Assembly: GCF_001984215.1 (NCBI RefSeq)
Contig: NZ_CP019420.1
Coordinates: 5,518,001-5,582,000 of the forward strand
Direction of reading: 5' to 3'
Length of the DNA stretch: 64,000 nucleotides
DNA from: Mycobacterium sp. MS1601
GTDB lineage: Bacteria; Actinomycetota; Actinomycetes; Mycobacteriales; Mycobacteriaceae
Shown here: piece after piece, positions 16,592-25,055 of the stretch
How positions within the stretch are numbered: the first letter of the stretch is position 1
How the letters are laid out: each line of letters begins with the position of its first letter
The notes under the pieces: generated by a model
Told to the model about the DNA's origin: nothing
Database searches by the model: none
Seen by the model: only the letters and a program-made list of their open reading frames with translations
Made by a program: the position numbers and the translations under genes

Positions 16592-19500
16592 TGCACCCGG
16601 CCCGCGGACGAGCCCTGCGCGAGTCGCAGCACGTCCTCGGTGGTCGGCGGGCTCTGCGGGTGGAACGACAGGCACCACGGCGAGCGGATCCGGTGAAACG
16701 CCTGGCCCTCGGTGGCCAGGTAGAAATTGCCCGCTCGCAGCCTGCTGATGTCGGGAACCAACCCGCCCTTGACCCTGGCGAGTTCCTTGGCATACGCGAT
16801 CTGCGTCGAGGAGTTCAGCAGGCCGTAGAACTGGGTGGCGGCATTGCCCGGGATGTGGTTGTGCAGTCCGGTGGGGGACTGGGTGGCATACACCAGGCCC
16901 AGCCCATACTTGCGGGCCTGCGAGGACAACGCCAGCGTGCTGCGCAGGCTGATGGTGGAGCGGCCCGACGGCGCGAAGTTCTGCGCCTCGTCCATCACCA
17001 GCAACCCACCGAGGGGCCGGTCGCCGGCCGGATTGCGTTTGATCCAGGCGAACAGGGCCATCTGCAACTGGTTGACGAAGCCTTCACGCTGCTGTTCGGA
17101 GGCCAGCCCGATCATGCTGATCACCGACACCCTGGCCCGGTAACCGTCCGACGGGGTGAGAAGCACGCCGGGATCGACGGACTGGCCTTTGCCGCCGAAC
17201 ATCGGGTCGTTGATGGTGGCGGCTTTGAGGTTCTGCCCGATATCGGACGCCAGTTCCGCGGCCTTGGTCATGGTGCTGGCCTCGGCAGGCAGGTCGTTCA
17301 GCAGCTTGATGAAGCCGCTGAGGTCGGAGTTGCCTTGCGCGCCATAGTACGTCAGCGCTTCACGCAGGACCGCGCGCAAGCGGCCGGATTTGCTGGAGTT
17401 GCCGGTGATGAGGGCCCGCGGTTCCAGGGCGGCGACCGCCGAGTCCACGGCCTGGGCGAACTCGTCGCTGTCGGCAAGCACGCCGGCGAAGTCGGGCAGC
17501 GGTTGAAAGGACAACGGGCGACCGGCTTCTCGCCCCGGGGTCCACACCACGACTTCGGTGTTCTGCAGGTAGTCGGCGGCCCGCGTGTCATCGCCGGGGT
17601 CCCAGCCCTGGGGGGTCTGCGGCCAGGCGCTGCCCAGGCGTGACAGGTCGTTGTTGACATCCAGCACGATCGAGGAGACCCCGCGCAGCGCACACTCTTC
17701 GACGATGCGGCGGATGAGTACCGTCTTGCCGGACCCGGATCCGGCGAAGATTGCGGTGTGCTTGCGTAATCCGGCCAACTCGACATCTTGGCGCTCGCCG
17801 GTGTCGATCTCGACACCCATCGGGATCGCGGTGTCGCTGCGCGGTTCGCTGTCGGTGGAGGCCTCCTGCGCCGTCTCGGCGGTGTCGGGCACTTCGGCAG
17901 CTTCGGCGGCCACCACGTCACCGAGCGCGGTGCGCAGCAACGTGATTCCGTGAGCGGGTTTGCGTGCGGTGAGCCAGGCCTGCAGCTGGTGGCTGTCCTC
18001 ACGCACCAGGTCGCGCAGGGCCGCCATGGTGCGCAGATCCTCCTCGGACAGCGGCAGCGTCTGTCCGCCCGCTGCTTCGAAGTTCGCGACCACCTCGGTG
18101 GTCTTCTTACCGCTGGGCCATGCAGTGTTGCGCAGCAGGAACAGCTTGCGGCGGTCGGTGCTGGCGTTGAGACCCGCTGCGTCACTGGCACTTCGGATGC
18201 GATTGAGCGCCGCTACGGGGTTGGAGGCAGCGATGGCGCGAAAAGCCCAGTGCTGCTCGTCGTCGGTGTCGGCATCCAAGCTCTGGCGTAACCGCGCATG
18301 CAACGTGACTTTGGCGCCCGGCGGCGGGTCCACGCGGAAGTCCGTTCCGGCCTCGCCGGACTCGACCATCCATGCCCGCAGCGCGGCCTCCAGCAACTCG
18401 GGCAAGGTGGTGTCTTCACCCTCGGGATCGAACGCCACCGCGGTGACGGCCTGGCGGCGGTAGGTCAGGTATCGGGCGTCCAGGGTCGAGAGGTCACCGG
18501 TGTCCACCTCGGGTGCCGGGGCTTGTTGTTCGACTGGAACCGCATCGGATTCTGTTGTCAGCGAGGTCAATTCGACCAGAGTATCGGTGGCCAGACAATG
18601 CCGGACGTGGCTGTCGGCCCGCTTGAGTAGCTGACGGGGGGTGTACTCCGGGGCGTCATCGAATGCCGCTGCCGTGATGGGCCAGCTGGGGTACGGCGGG
18701 GTGAAGCCGACCCCGGTGTACGCCGCGGAGAACCGTCGTTCCAGGATGGCGCGGCCCAGTTCCGGCGTCGGCAGGCCCTGTAGGGGCGAGGTGATCCGGA
18801 ACCTGTCGGCCACCGTCGAGGTGGCCCGCACCCGGATGGACTCCCAGGCCGCAGGCAGGCAGGCCACCACGGCGACGGTGCGGCGCATGGTCTGGCGCAC
18901 CGACATCAGCCCGTGCGCGACGTGTTCGAGATCGCGGTTGTCGGTCTGCTCGGTGGAGGACTGCGTGCGTTCCGGCGACTGCGCCAAAAGTGTGTCGATC
19001 TGGTCCACGGCCAGCACCAGGGGGCCCGCCAGCGCCACCACACGGGCGATGTCGCGGACGGTCTCCTGCGCAGTGGCCTTCGGAGCGGGCAGGCCCCATT
19101 TGGACCGGTCGTCGGGCTCGTCATTGGAACTGAGGAAGGCCTGGCCGATGTCCTGCTCACCGAAGTCCAGTGAGCCCAACAGCACCAGGGAGCGCAGCAC
19201 ATGCCTGCATTGGCGCACCGTCTCGCGATGCACCTTGAACAGCCCGGTGACGAAGCGTTCGAGGATGTCGGGGTTCAGTTCGTCGTCACCGACGATGGCA
19301 CGCCGGTCGGCGCGCGATACGTGCGCCACCGATGCCAGTTCCCAGAGGATGTCCTTGAGCTGGGTCTCACGCCCAAACCCCGGCCGGCCCAGGCTCTCGA
19401 GGATCCCGGCCCGCGCCGACTGCCAGAAGCTGGTGGCATCCAGCAATTCGACGATGAAGAAGTACCCGCCGTCGCCCTGCACCCGTTCACGGACCTGGCC

Positions 19501-19728
19501 CAGCATGTGGGTCTTGCCGGAGCCCGCCTGGCCGCGCAGCACCACCCCGAGCGGGCTGGCATCCGGATCCGCCTTGGCGTCGGCGACTGCGTCCAGGACT
19601 TCGGACAGCGGGCCTTCGTTGAGGCCGAAGACATGCAGACCTGCCTGCGGACGCCACAGATCATCGGTGGTGGGCGCCCACGTCAGGCGCAGTGCGGACA
19701 GCGCTTCGCGGTGAACCAGATCCATCAC
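16588..19728 (-). CDS. Dual ATPase: N-terminal AAA + C-terminal HerA/DUF87-type ATPase
   Basis: A 1046-aa protein with two complete P-loop NTPase units. Unit one: Walker A GQAGSGKTH (66-74) and Walker B VLAVDQID (238-245), like AAA/ORC-STAND ATPases. Unit two: Walker A AGSGSGKTV (662-670), LDVNNDLSRLG (689-699, the HerA 'DxxG' strand), Walker B GGLLVMDEAQNF (907-918) and ATQSP (948-952), as in HerA/FtsK/VirB4-type DNA pumps. The middle (about 420-640) is uncharacterised, ending in an acidic linker. The start is GTG 19728 or the next ATG 19725; either overlaps the upstream gene. It is the last gene of a three-gene operon with a winged-helix protein and a DUF559-type nuclease. I infer a DNA-translocating motor of a nuclease complex, possibly defence. 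No close named family is recognised. Confidence 0.8.
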   Translation of the reverse strand: MMDLVHREALSALRLTWAPTTDDLWRPQAGLHVFGLNEGPLSEVLDAVADAKADPDASPLGVVLRGQAGSGKTHMLGQVRERVQGDGGYFFIVELLDATSFWQSARAGILESLGRPGFGRETQLKDILWELASVAHVSRADRRAIVGDDELNPDILERFVTGLFKVHRETVRQCRHVLRSLVLLGSLDFGEQDIGQAFLSSNDEPDDRSKWGLPAPKATAQETVRDIARVVALAGPLVLAVDQIDTLLAQSPERTQSSTEQTDNRDLEHVAHGLMSVRQTMRRTVAVVACLPAAWESIRVRATSTVADRFRITSPLQGLPTPELGRAILERRFSAAYTGVGFTPPYPSWPITAAAFDDAPEYTPRQLLKRADSHVRHCLATDTLVELTSLTTESDAVPVEQQAPAPEVDTGDLSTLDARYLTYRRQAVTAVAFDPEGEDTTLPELLEAALRAWMVESGEAGTDFRVDPPPGAKVTLHARLRQSLDADTDDEQHWAFRAIAASNPVAALNRIRSASDAAGLNASTDRRKLFLLRNTAWPSGKKTTEVVANFEAAGGQTLPLSEEDLRTMAALRDLVREDSHQLQAWLTARKPAHGITLLRTALGDVVAAEAAEVPDTAETAQEASTDSEPRSDTAIPMGVEIDTGERQDVELAGLRKHTAIFAGSGSGKTVLIRRIVEECALRGVSSIVLDVNNDLSRLGSAWPQTPQGWDPGDDTRAADYLQNTEVVVWTPGREAGRPLSFQPLPDFAGVLADSDEFAQAVDSAVAALEPRALITGNSSKSGRLRAVLREALTYYGAQGNSDLSGFIKLLNDLPAEASTMTKAAELASDIGQNLKAATINDPMFGGKGQSVDPGVLLTPSDGYRARVSVISMIGLASEQQREGFVNQLQMALFAWIKRNPAGDRPLGGLLVMDEAQNFAPSGRSTISLRSTLALSSQARKYGLGLVYATQSPTGLHNHIPGNAATQFYGLLNSSTQIAYAKELARVKGGLVPDISRLRAGNFYLATEGQAFHRIRSPWCLSFHPQSPPTTEDVLRLAQGSSAGRVH

Positions 19729-20369
19729 GCCTCGATCGCGATCAGGTGCTTGTGCTGGTCGCCGATGACAACGGCAGCCGCCCAGTCGTGCTCGCCGAGC
19801 ACTTTCTGGTTCTCTTCGGGGATCAGGTGTACGCCATCCTTGCGGTACATCCGTCTCAGTGTGTCATCGAGCTCGCCGGCTGACACATTGGGGAGCTCAG
19901 CCCGCAGCTGCGCCAGCCCCACCCAGTCGCCGGCCTTACCGGCGAGCCGGTGGTACGCCTCGTGGACCTGCTGCTCGTCGGACGGCTCGGCGGCGGTCGG
20001 CGTGTCGGAGATGGTGGGCGCGGGGATGAAGACGTCCGCCAGCGGGAGATCGGCGGCGGTGAAGTAGCGATCGAGGCTGCGCATCAACGTGTACAGCGCC
20101 TTGCGCTGACCGGACGAGCGCTCAGGAGGTTGCGCTGCGAACATCTGCCGGCAGAACGCCCACCCGGCGTCGGTGAGCTCGTGGACCAGACGCGGCCCTA
20201 CCTTCTCGGTGACAACCAGGCCCAGCCGGTTGAGCTTCTCGCGGCCCCTCTTGTCCAGCGTGGGGCCGAGGGTGGCCAGTTCCGGATTCGGCACCGGCCG
20301 CACTTCGGCCAACAACACCAGGAGTACGGCTTGTTCGGTTCCGGTCAGCTCGTCGAGCCCGATCTTCAC
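19725..20369 (-). CDS. Winged-helix adaptor protein of the ATPase-nuclease operon
   Basis: A 214-aa protein of no named family. By eye it has two winged-helix-like parts: residues 5-75 (TGTEQAVLLVLLAEVRPV ... KLNRLGLVV ... LTDAGWAFC) and about 140-214 (GDWVGLAQLRAELPNVSAGELDDTLRRMYRKDGVHLIPEE), joined by a Pro/Ala linker. The GTG start at 20369 overlaps the stop of the nuclease gene (GTGA), and its stop overlaps the ATPase start, so all three are translationally coupled. Small winged-helix partners commonly sit between nuclease and HerA-type ATPases in conflict systems. A role as DNA-binding or bridging subunit is inference. Upstream in-frame codons lie inside the nuclease gene and are not used. 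Confidence 0.7.
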   Translation of the reverse strand: MKIGLDELTGTEQAVLLVLLAEVRPVPNPELATLGPTLDKRGREKLNRLGLVVTEKVGPRLVHELTDAGWAFCRQMFAAQPPERSSGQRKALYTLMRSLDRYFTAADLPLADVFIPAPTISDTPTAAEPSDEQQVHEAYHRLAGKAGDWVGLAQLRAELPNVSAGELDDTLRRMYRKDGVHLIPEENQKVLGEHDWAAAVVIGDQHKHLIAIEA

Positions 20370-21367
20370 CCAGAAATCCTCTCGTCGCGTCGTGTGGCCA
20401 GCAGCTGTTCGATCATGGCAAGTACCCGTGACAGATCGCCTGTGACCTCGTTGTTGGTGAAGCGCAGGACGGCATATCCGCCCAGCGTCAGCGTGTTGTC
20501 GCGACGGCGATCGTCGGAGTACTTCACGATGCCACGGTGATCGGGGCCGTCGAGTTCGACCACCACCTGCTCGGCGGGCCACATCAGATCCACCCGGATG
20601 GGTGGGGACAGTGGATGGGACTGGTACACCTGATTCCACGTGCGTCCGCGCGCCCAGCTGTGCCGCGCCAACCGAAGCTCGAGACCATGTTCGACGGCGC
20701 TGCCCGGATGAGGCCGCCCTGCCAGAACCGGGAAACCGACCTCAGGCGCAACGGATTCGCTCACCTCCGTCGGACCCGCCAAGGTGATCGTCGGGAAGCG
20801 ACCGGGCTCGACGACTCCGTCGCCGAGCACCCAGACACCGATTCCGCGACCGGCCAGCCAGTGTGCTGCGGTGCCCATCGCCTGCTGGGCGGTCAGGGGT
20901 GCCGGGTCGGCGGACCACAGCGCCAGCACCACCGCTTCGCGGCGATACCCGGCGACCAGGATTGCGGCCAGACTGTCGGCCCTGGTGTCGGCGTCATATC
21001 GAGTAGCCACCGGCCGTTGCACCAGCGCGGCCTCGGCGATGTCGGCCAGATAAGGGCCGAAAAGCTCAGTTGTGGCGGCAGTTTCGCGGGCCAGTCGCCG
21101 GACGGTGCGACGGTCCAGGTCGCTGGTGCCGGTGATCTTGTCGGCGGCGGGCAGCCAGGCCCGCAACTGGGCTCGTGCCACCGACTCCATGGCGTCCAGG
21201 GCGGCACTGACGGCGTGTGACGGATCGGCGGCTTCGGTGATCCGCAGCGTCAGAATGACGGGAGCGTTCTCGGGCAGCGGGTCGACGGCCACCGCGAACT
21301 CCTCGATGGTGATCCCGCCGAGGTGGATCACACGGTTGGTGGGTAGGTCCGGGAACGGCAAACGCAC
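20366..21367 (-). CDS. DUF559-type (VSR-like) nuclease protein with DUF4192-like N-terminal part
   Basis: A 333-aa protein whose C-terminal 110 residues match the DUF559/VSR-like PD-(D/E)XK nuclease fold: Glu229 in the first helix, RVDLMWP (Asp260), VVVELDGPDH (Glu271, Asp273, His277), DDRRRDNTLTLGGYAVLRFTNNEV. The N-terminal 215 residues (ILTLRITEAADPSHAVSAALDAM ... AAILVAGYRREAVVLALWSA ... AHWLAGRGIGVWVLGDG) are alpha/beta and resemble mycobacterial DUF4192-type proteins only loosely. The GTG start at 21367 begins the operon. Nuclease first, adaptor second, dual ATPase third, all overlapping by 4 nt, points to one complex. DNA cleavage is inferred from conserved acidic residues; target and trigger are unknown. 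Confidence 0.75.
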   Translation of the reverse strand: MRLPFPDLPTNRVIHLGGITIEEFAVAVDPLPENAPVILTLRITEAADPSHAVSAALDAMESVARAQLRAWLPAADKITGTSDLDRRTVRRLARETAATTELFGPYLADIAEAALVQRPVATRYDADTRADSLAAILVAGYRREAVVLALWSADPAPLTAQQAMGTAAHWLAGRGIGVWVLGDGVVEPGRFPTITLAGPTEVSESVAPEVGFPVLAGRPHPGSAVEHGLELRLARHSWARGRTWNQVYQSHPLSPPIRVDLMWPAEQVVVELDGPDHRGIVKYSDDRRRDNTLTLGGYAVLRFTNNEVTGDLSRVLAMIEQLLATRRDERISG

Positions 21368-21408
21368 CGCAACCTCCCGCCATGGACTGCCCCCAAACGT
21401 ACCGGCGG

Positions 21409-22617
21409 TTACCCGAGCTCGCTGATCTTCACCCCGGGGTCGGCGAGGGCATCCACGTCCACCGGTGTGCCGGTGCGCACCAGGGCCTTGATGTCGTCGA
21501 GGCCGTCCCAGATGTTGACGTTCATCCCGGCCAATACGCGGTTGTCGTCGCCCAGCCAGAATGCGGTGAACTCCCGGGCATCGACGTCCCCGCGGAACAC
21601 CACCCGCCGGTAACCGGCTGAGTGGCCCACGTACTCCATACCCAGGTCGTACTGGTCGGTGAAGAAGTACGGCAACTCGTCGTAGGTGGCGTGTCTGCCG
21701 AGCATGCCTGCGGCGGCGACGGCCGGTTGCTTGAGCGCGTTGGCCCAGTGCTCGGTGCGGATGCGGACGTTCAGCACCGGATGCTGCGCGGCCGCTATGT
21801 CGCCGACGGCGTAGATGTCGGGATCGCTGGTACGCAATGCGGCGTCGACGGCCACACCGCCGTCGGCCAGTTCCAGCCCGGCCTGTTCGGCGAGTTCGAT
21901 GTTGGGGGCGGCCCCGACGGCTACCAATACCGTGTCGGCGCCCACCTCGGTGCCGTCGGCCAGGCTCAGCCCTGCAGCGCTCACCGAGGCGACCTCGGCA
22001 CCCAGTCGCAGATCCACTCCGCGGCTGCGGTGCAGGTCGGCGAACACCCGCCCCGTCTCGGGCCCGAGAGCCTTGAGCAGGGGCAGCTCAGCGGACTCCA
22101 CCACCGCGACGTCGACCCCGCGTTCGCGGGCGGTGGCGGCCACCTCGAGGCCTATCCAACCGGCGCCCAGCACAGCCAGTGACGTCCCGTCGTGCAACAC
22201 CGAATACAACTCGCGCGCATCGTCGATGGTGCGCAGATACCTGGCTGCCTGTGCGCCGGGCAGCTGTGGCACCCGGGGGCGAGAACCGGTGGCCAGCGCC
22301 AGCTTGTCGTAGTGCACGGTGTCCCCGTCTGGGAGCTCGACGGTGTGTGCTGACGGGTCGATGGCTGTGACGGTGGTGCCCAGACGCAGGTCGACGTCGT
22401 GGTCGCGGAACCAGGCGGACCTGTCCACCGTGAAGTCGTCGAAGGCTTTTTTGCCCGCCAGGAAGTCCTTGGACAGCGGTGGACGTTCGTACGGGAGGTG
22501 CTCCTCCTCGGCGAACAGGACGATGTGACCGTCGAAATCGCTGTCGCGCAATGCTTCTGCAGTTTTGGCGCCGGCAAGTCCGCCGCCGATGATGACAAAC
22601 GTCTGTGATCGGGACAT
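21409..22617 (-). CDS. FAD/NAD(P)-dependent ferredoxin-reductase-like oxidoreductase
   Basis: A 402-aa reductase of the rubredoxin/ferredoxin-reductase (PNDR) type that passes electrons from NAD(P)H to a ferredoxin or similar partner. FAD-binding GGGLAGAKTAEALR lies near the N-terminus, PYERPPLSK is the family signature, NAD-binding GAGWIGLEVAATARERG follows at about residue 150, then the second FAD motif DIYAVGDIA. A C-terminal reductase domain with FFTDQYDLGMEYVG completes it. The ATG at 22617 gives the consensus start MSRSQTFVIIGGGLAG. It matches Rv1869c in context. It could serve a P450 or a ring-hydroxylating dioxygenase, but none is adjacent. Confidence 0.88.
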   Translation of the reverse strand: MSRSQTFVIIGGGLAGAKTAEALRDSDFDGHIVLFAEEEHLPYERPPLSKDFLAGKKAFDDFTVDRSAWFRDHDVDLRLGTTVTAIDPSAHTVELPDGDTVHYDKLALATGSRPRVPQLPGAQAARYLRTIDDARELYSVLHDGTSLAVLGAGWIGLEVAATARERGVDVAVVESAELPLLKALGPETGRVFADLHRSRGVDLRLGAEVASVSAAGLSLADGTEVGADTVLVAVGAAPNIELAEQAGLELADGGVAVDAALRTSDPDIYAVGDIAAAQHPVLNVRIRTEHWANALKQPAVAAAGMLGRHATYDELPYFFTDQYDLGMEYVGHSAGYRRVVFRGDVDAREFTAFWLGDDNRVLAGMNVNIWDGLDDIKALVRTGTPVDVDALADPGVKISELG

Positions 22618-22649
22618 GGTGACTCCGTTCCAGTTGCGAGCGTACTCCG

Positions 22650-22667
22650 GCCCGCGCAGAGGCGGGC
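22650..22667 (-). terminator. Hairpin after HhH glycosylase-like gene
   Basis: GCCCGC-GCAGAG-GCGGGC forms a 6-bp GC stem about 10 nt beyond the stop of the gene at 22677-23288 on the minus strand and before the reductase start. Confidence 0.4.
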
Positions 22668-22676
22668 TGTTACGGA

Positions 22677-23288
22677 TCAATCGGTCAGAGATGCGCGAAC
22701 CAGCGCGGCCGCCAGTTCGGGGGTTTGCTCAGGCGCCAGTGCGGCCAGTGCCGCCGCGTCGGTGGGCAAGCCGAGACGCTGTGCCTGCTCGCGGGCTCTG
22801 TTGTCGAAATATGGTTGCACCCAAGGCCATACAGCTTGGACCTCACGCAGGAAGATGCCGGCACCCGTCTGGCCGATACCGGTGAACTGGCGCAGCAACG
22901 TAGAGGTTCGCTCGATATCGTGGCCGGCGGCCTCGGCCAGGTTGCGCAGGTCGCCACCGTAGTCATCGCTGACCTTGGCGGCCATCTGGGCGAGCCGGTC
23001 AGCCGAACTCTCGTCGTAACGCGCGTAGCCGGCGTCGCCGAAAGCCGTGATCACCGTGCGTCGGTCGGCGTCCAGAACGGCCTTCGGCGTCCGTAGGCCG
23101 GCGCTGAACAGTGCGTGGGCGGCGCGGGCGGCGACGTCAGAGTGGATCGGCTTGCTCGCCAGCATGCACAGCACCAGCAGTTGGAACAGCGGTTTCGGGG
23201 CGTCCTCGAGGGTGATGCCGGCCGCGGAGGCGTAGGTGGTTCCCCGGCGGTTGAGCAGGTCGCGTGCTATCGCCTCAGGTGTTGCCAT
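22677..23288 (-). CDS. HhH-GPD (endonuclease III-like) protein without catalytic Lys
   Basis: A 203-aa helix-hairpin-helix protein of the DNA-glycosylase superfamily. LLVLCMLASKPIHSDVAARAAHALF matches the first helical core, and FTGIGQTGAGIFLREVQ is the HhH element. In endonuclease III the HhH carries the catalytic Lys (VGRKTA); here Thr or Gly occupies that place. The Asp region may correspond to QPYFDNRA. The [4Fe-4S] cysteines are absent. It may be a monofunctional glycosylase or a DNA-binding relic. It is conserved next to the ferredoxin-reductase-like gene, as Rv1870c appears to be. Substrate unknown. Confidence 0.75.
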   Translation of the reverse strand: MATPEAIARDLLNRRGTTYASAAGITLEDAPKPLFQLLVLCMLASKPIHSDVAARAAHALFSAGLRTPKAVLDADRRTVITAFGDAGYARYDESSADRLAQMAAKVSDDYGGDLRNLAEAAGHDIERTSTLLRQFTGIGQTGAGIFLREVQAVWPWVQPYFDNRAREQAQRLGLPTDAAALAALAPEQTPELAAALVRASLTD

Positions 23289-23324
23289 GAGTGTCGGCTA
23301 CCCGTTGCCCACACTCGAAAACGG

Positions 23325-23654
23325 CTACTTGGCCGGTAGGGCCTTGGCGTGCTCCACCCCGCGTGTCACCCAACTCTGCAGCTGGCGCTTGGTCTTGACG
23401 CCGTCCTCTGCCACCCGCAACCAGCCCCTGATCTCTCTGCCTCCCATCACCATGGGGGCGACGTGGGGTTTGGACAGCAGTTTCTCGGTGTCCGGTTTGG
23501 CAACCCGGACCATCAAGCCACCCTGACCGCTGACCGCGATCGCCATGTTGCCCCGGATCAGGAAGGCCAGCCCGCCGAACATGGTCCTCTCGTCGGCACT
23601 TTCGGCGCTGAGCAGTTCGCGGATCCGGTTGGCCAGCACCTCGTCGTAGGCCAT
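23325..23654 (-). CDS. TfoX/Sxy N-terminal-domain protein
   Basis: A 109-aa single-domain TfoX_N protein: MAYDEVLANRIRELL, then the hallmark MFGGLAFLIRGNMAIAVSGQGGLMVRV, and the end GWLRVAEDGVKTKRQLQSWV. In proteobacteria TfoX/Sxy controls competence through CRP, but short actinobacterial versions have no proven role. It is separated by 1 nt from the Ddn-like gene upstream, so it belongs to the HxlR-LLM-Ddn run. The family call is good; the function is unknown. Confidence 0.85.
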   Translation of the reverse strand: MAYDEVLANRIRELLSAESADERTMFGGLAFLIRGNMAIAVSGQGGLMVRVAKPDTEKLLSKPHVAPMVMGGREIRGWLRVAEDGVKTKRQLQSWVTRGVEHAKALPAK

Positions 23655-23655
23655 C

Positions 23656-24045
23656 TCAATCCAGGTCGACGCGGATGGTCAGCAGGTCGGTGCCCATCAG
23701 CCTCACCACTGCGCTGTTGGCATGTGGCAGGGTCTTCAGTCGGGCTCTGGCGTCATCGTCGGGCAGCAGATGGGCGGTGCCCGAGCGCCATTGGCCGTTG
23801 ATGCGCACCCGCACCGCCGGGTTGGCCAGAATGTTGAGCACGTAGTGCGCGTGCTCGCCGTGTTCGGACACCATCCAGAACTGGTTGTCGATCACGGCGC
23901 CACCGACGGCGGTGAGCCGCTTCTGTCCGGATTTGCGGCCGGTGGTTTCCAGCATGGTGACCGGCATCCTGCGGCCCACGGGGTTCACCACGTGGCGTTG
24001 CACGGTGTGCACGATGCGGCGCTTGAGGTTCATCAGGTCGGGCAC
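23656..24045 (-). CDS. Deazaflavin-dependent nitroreductase-family protein (Ddn-like)
   Basis: A 129-aa Ddn/DUF385 protein. ETTGRKSGQKRLTAVGGAVIDNQFWMVSEHGEHAHYVLNILANPAVRVRI shows the TTGRKSG phosphate-binding motif of F420 and the W-x-V-S-E-x-G-x-x-A-x-Y-V-x-N-I-x-x-N-P segment. It overlaps the end of the LLM oxidoreductase by 13 nt, so translation is coupled. Pairing of two probable F420 proteins suggests one redox pathway, perhaps quinone or aldehyde detoxification under the HxlR regulator (inference). Confidence 0.85.
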   Translation of the reverse strand: MPDLMNLKRRIVHTVQRHVVNPVGRRMPVTMLETTGRKSGQKRLTAVGGAVIDNQFWMVSEHGEHAHYVLNILANPAVRVRINGQWRSGTAHLLPDDDARARLKTLPHANSAVVRLMGTDLLTIRVDLD

Positions 24046-25052
24046 CAGCCCAGTCTAGGCCCCAGCTTCTCCGCCAGATCGGTGACGATCTGGCGGTAGT
24101 CGTCCTCGGCGAAGGTGAACGGCAGCGCGAAGGCCACTTCGGAGGCCCGTTGGAAACCGGCGTGGTCGAACAACTGGTCGGCCAGTTCGTCGGAGGTCCC
24201 GACGTAATCGGGGGAGAACAGCATGCCGCGGGGACCCTGCGGGGACTTGGTGCGCTCGAATCTGCTTGCGGCGTATTCGCGGTAACGGCGCACCTGGTCA
24301 TCGGTGGCCGAGTCGGTGGGGATGACCACCAAACCCTGTGACACCCTTGCTGTTTCCGGGCTCGGGTGGTGTGCCAGGTAGGTCTCGATGTTCTGTGCCT
24401 GGATGGTGGCGAAGTCTGTGCTGTCTGTTCCCTCGATACTCACCACGGAGCTGGTCAGGTAGTTGATGCCCTGTTCGCCGGCCCACTGCGCCGACGACAT
24501 GCCGCCGCCGTACCAGACCCGGTTCGCCAGCCCGGGGGAGTGCGGCTGGATGCGCTTGGTGAACTGTTCGATACTGACGGTGCCCTCGAACTCGCTGACC
24601 GGCTCGCCGCGCAGATGGCGCAGCAGCCGCAGCACCCGTTCCTTGGAGAAGTCCTCGGCGTCATAGGTGTCGGGGTACAGGGCGGACTTGTAGTCGTCGT
24701 AGCGCATCGGGGTGCCGACCGACACCCCGGGATTGACTCGTCCCCCCGACAGGATGTCCACTGTCGCAAGGTCTTCGGCCAGCCGGAAGGGATTCTCCAG
24801 GCCCAGTGGGATCACCGCGGTGCCCAGTTCGATGCGGCTGGTGCGCTGGCTGGCTGCCGCCATGATCGCGACCGGCGAGGAGATTCCGGGCTGTAGATGC
24901 CGACAACGCAGCCACACGCTGTCGAAGCCGAGTGCCTCGGCCCGCTCGATCACCTGCAGGGTCTCTTCGTGACCGGCTTTCGGGTCGGCGACGTCGAATC
25001 GACCGATGGTCAGGAAGCCGAGCTTGTGCAGGGGTTCTCCGCGTCGTGGCAT
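24033..25052 (-). CDS. LLM-class flavin/F420-dependent oxidoreductase
   Basis: A 339-aa luciferase-like monooxygenase-family enzyme. LGFLTIGRFD, ERAEALGFDSVWLRCRHLQ, IELGTAVIPLGLENPFRLAEDLATVDILSGGRVNPGVSVG and RVWYGGGMSSAQWAGEQG are the family's barrel strands and cofactor loops. Use of FMN or F420 cannot be told apart. It starts 3 nt after the HxlR gene stop and overlaps the Ddn-like gene, so it is the enzyme core of this operon. The substrate is unknown. Confidence 0.88.
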   Translation of the reverse strand: MPRRGEPLHKLGFLTIGRFDVADPKAGHEETLQVIERAEALGFDSVWLRCRHLQPGISSPVAIMAAASQRTSRIELGTAVIPLGLENPFRLAEDLATVDILSGGRVNPGVSVGTPMRYDDYKSALYPDTYDAEDFSKERVLRLLRHLRGEPVSEFEGTVSIEQFTKRIQPHSPGLANRVWYGGGMSSAQWAGEQGINYLTSSVVSIEGTDSTDFATIQAQNIETYLAHHPSPETARVSQGLVVIPTDSATDDQVRRYREYAASRFERTKSPQGPRGMLFSPDYVGTSDELADQLFDHAGFQRASEVAFALPFTFAEDDYRQIVTDLAEKLGPRLGWCPT

Positions 25053-25055
25053 GGT

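Noticed and set aside
16588..21367. Nuclease/ATPase operon as part of a prophage or integrative element
   Set aside because: No integrase, att repeats, tRNA or phage structural genes within reach, and base composition matches neighbours.
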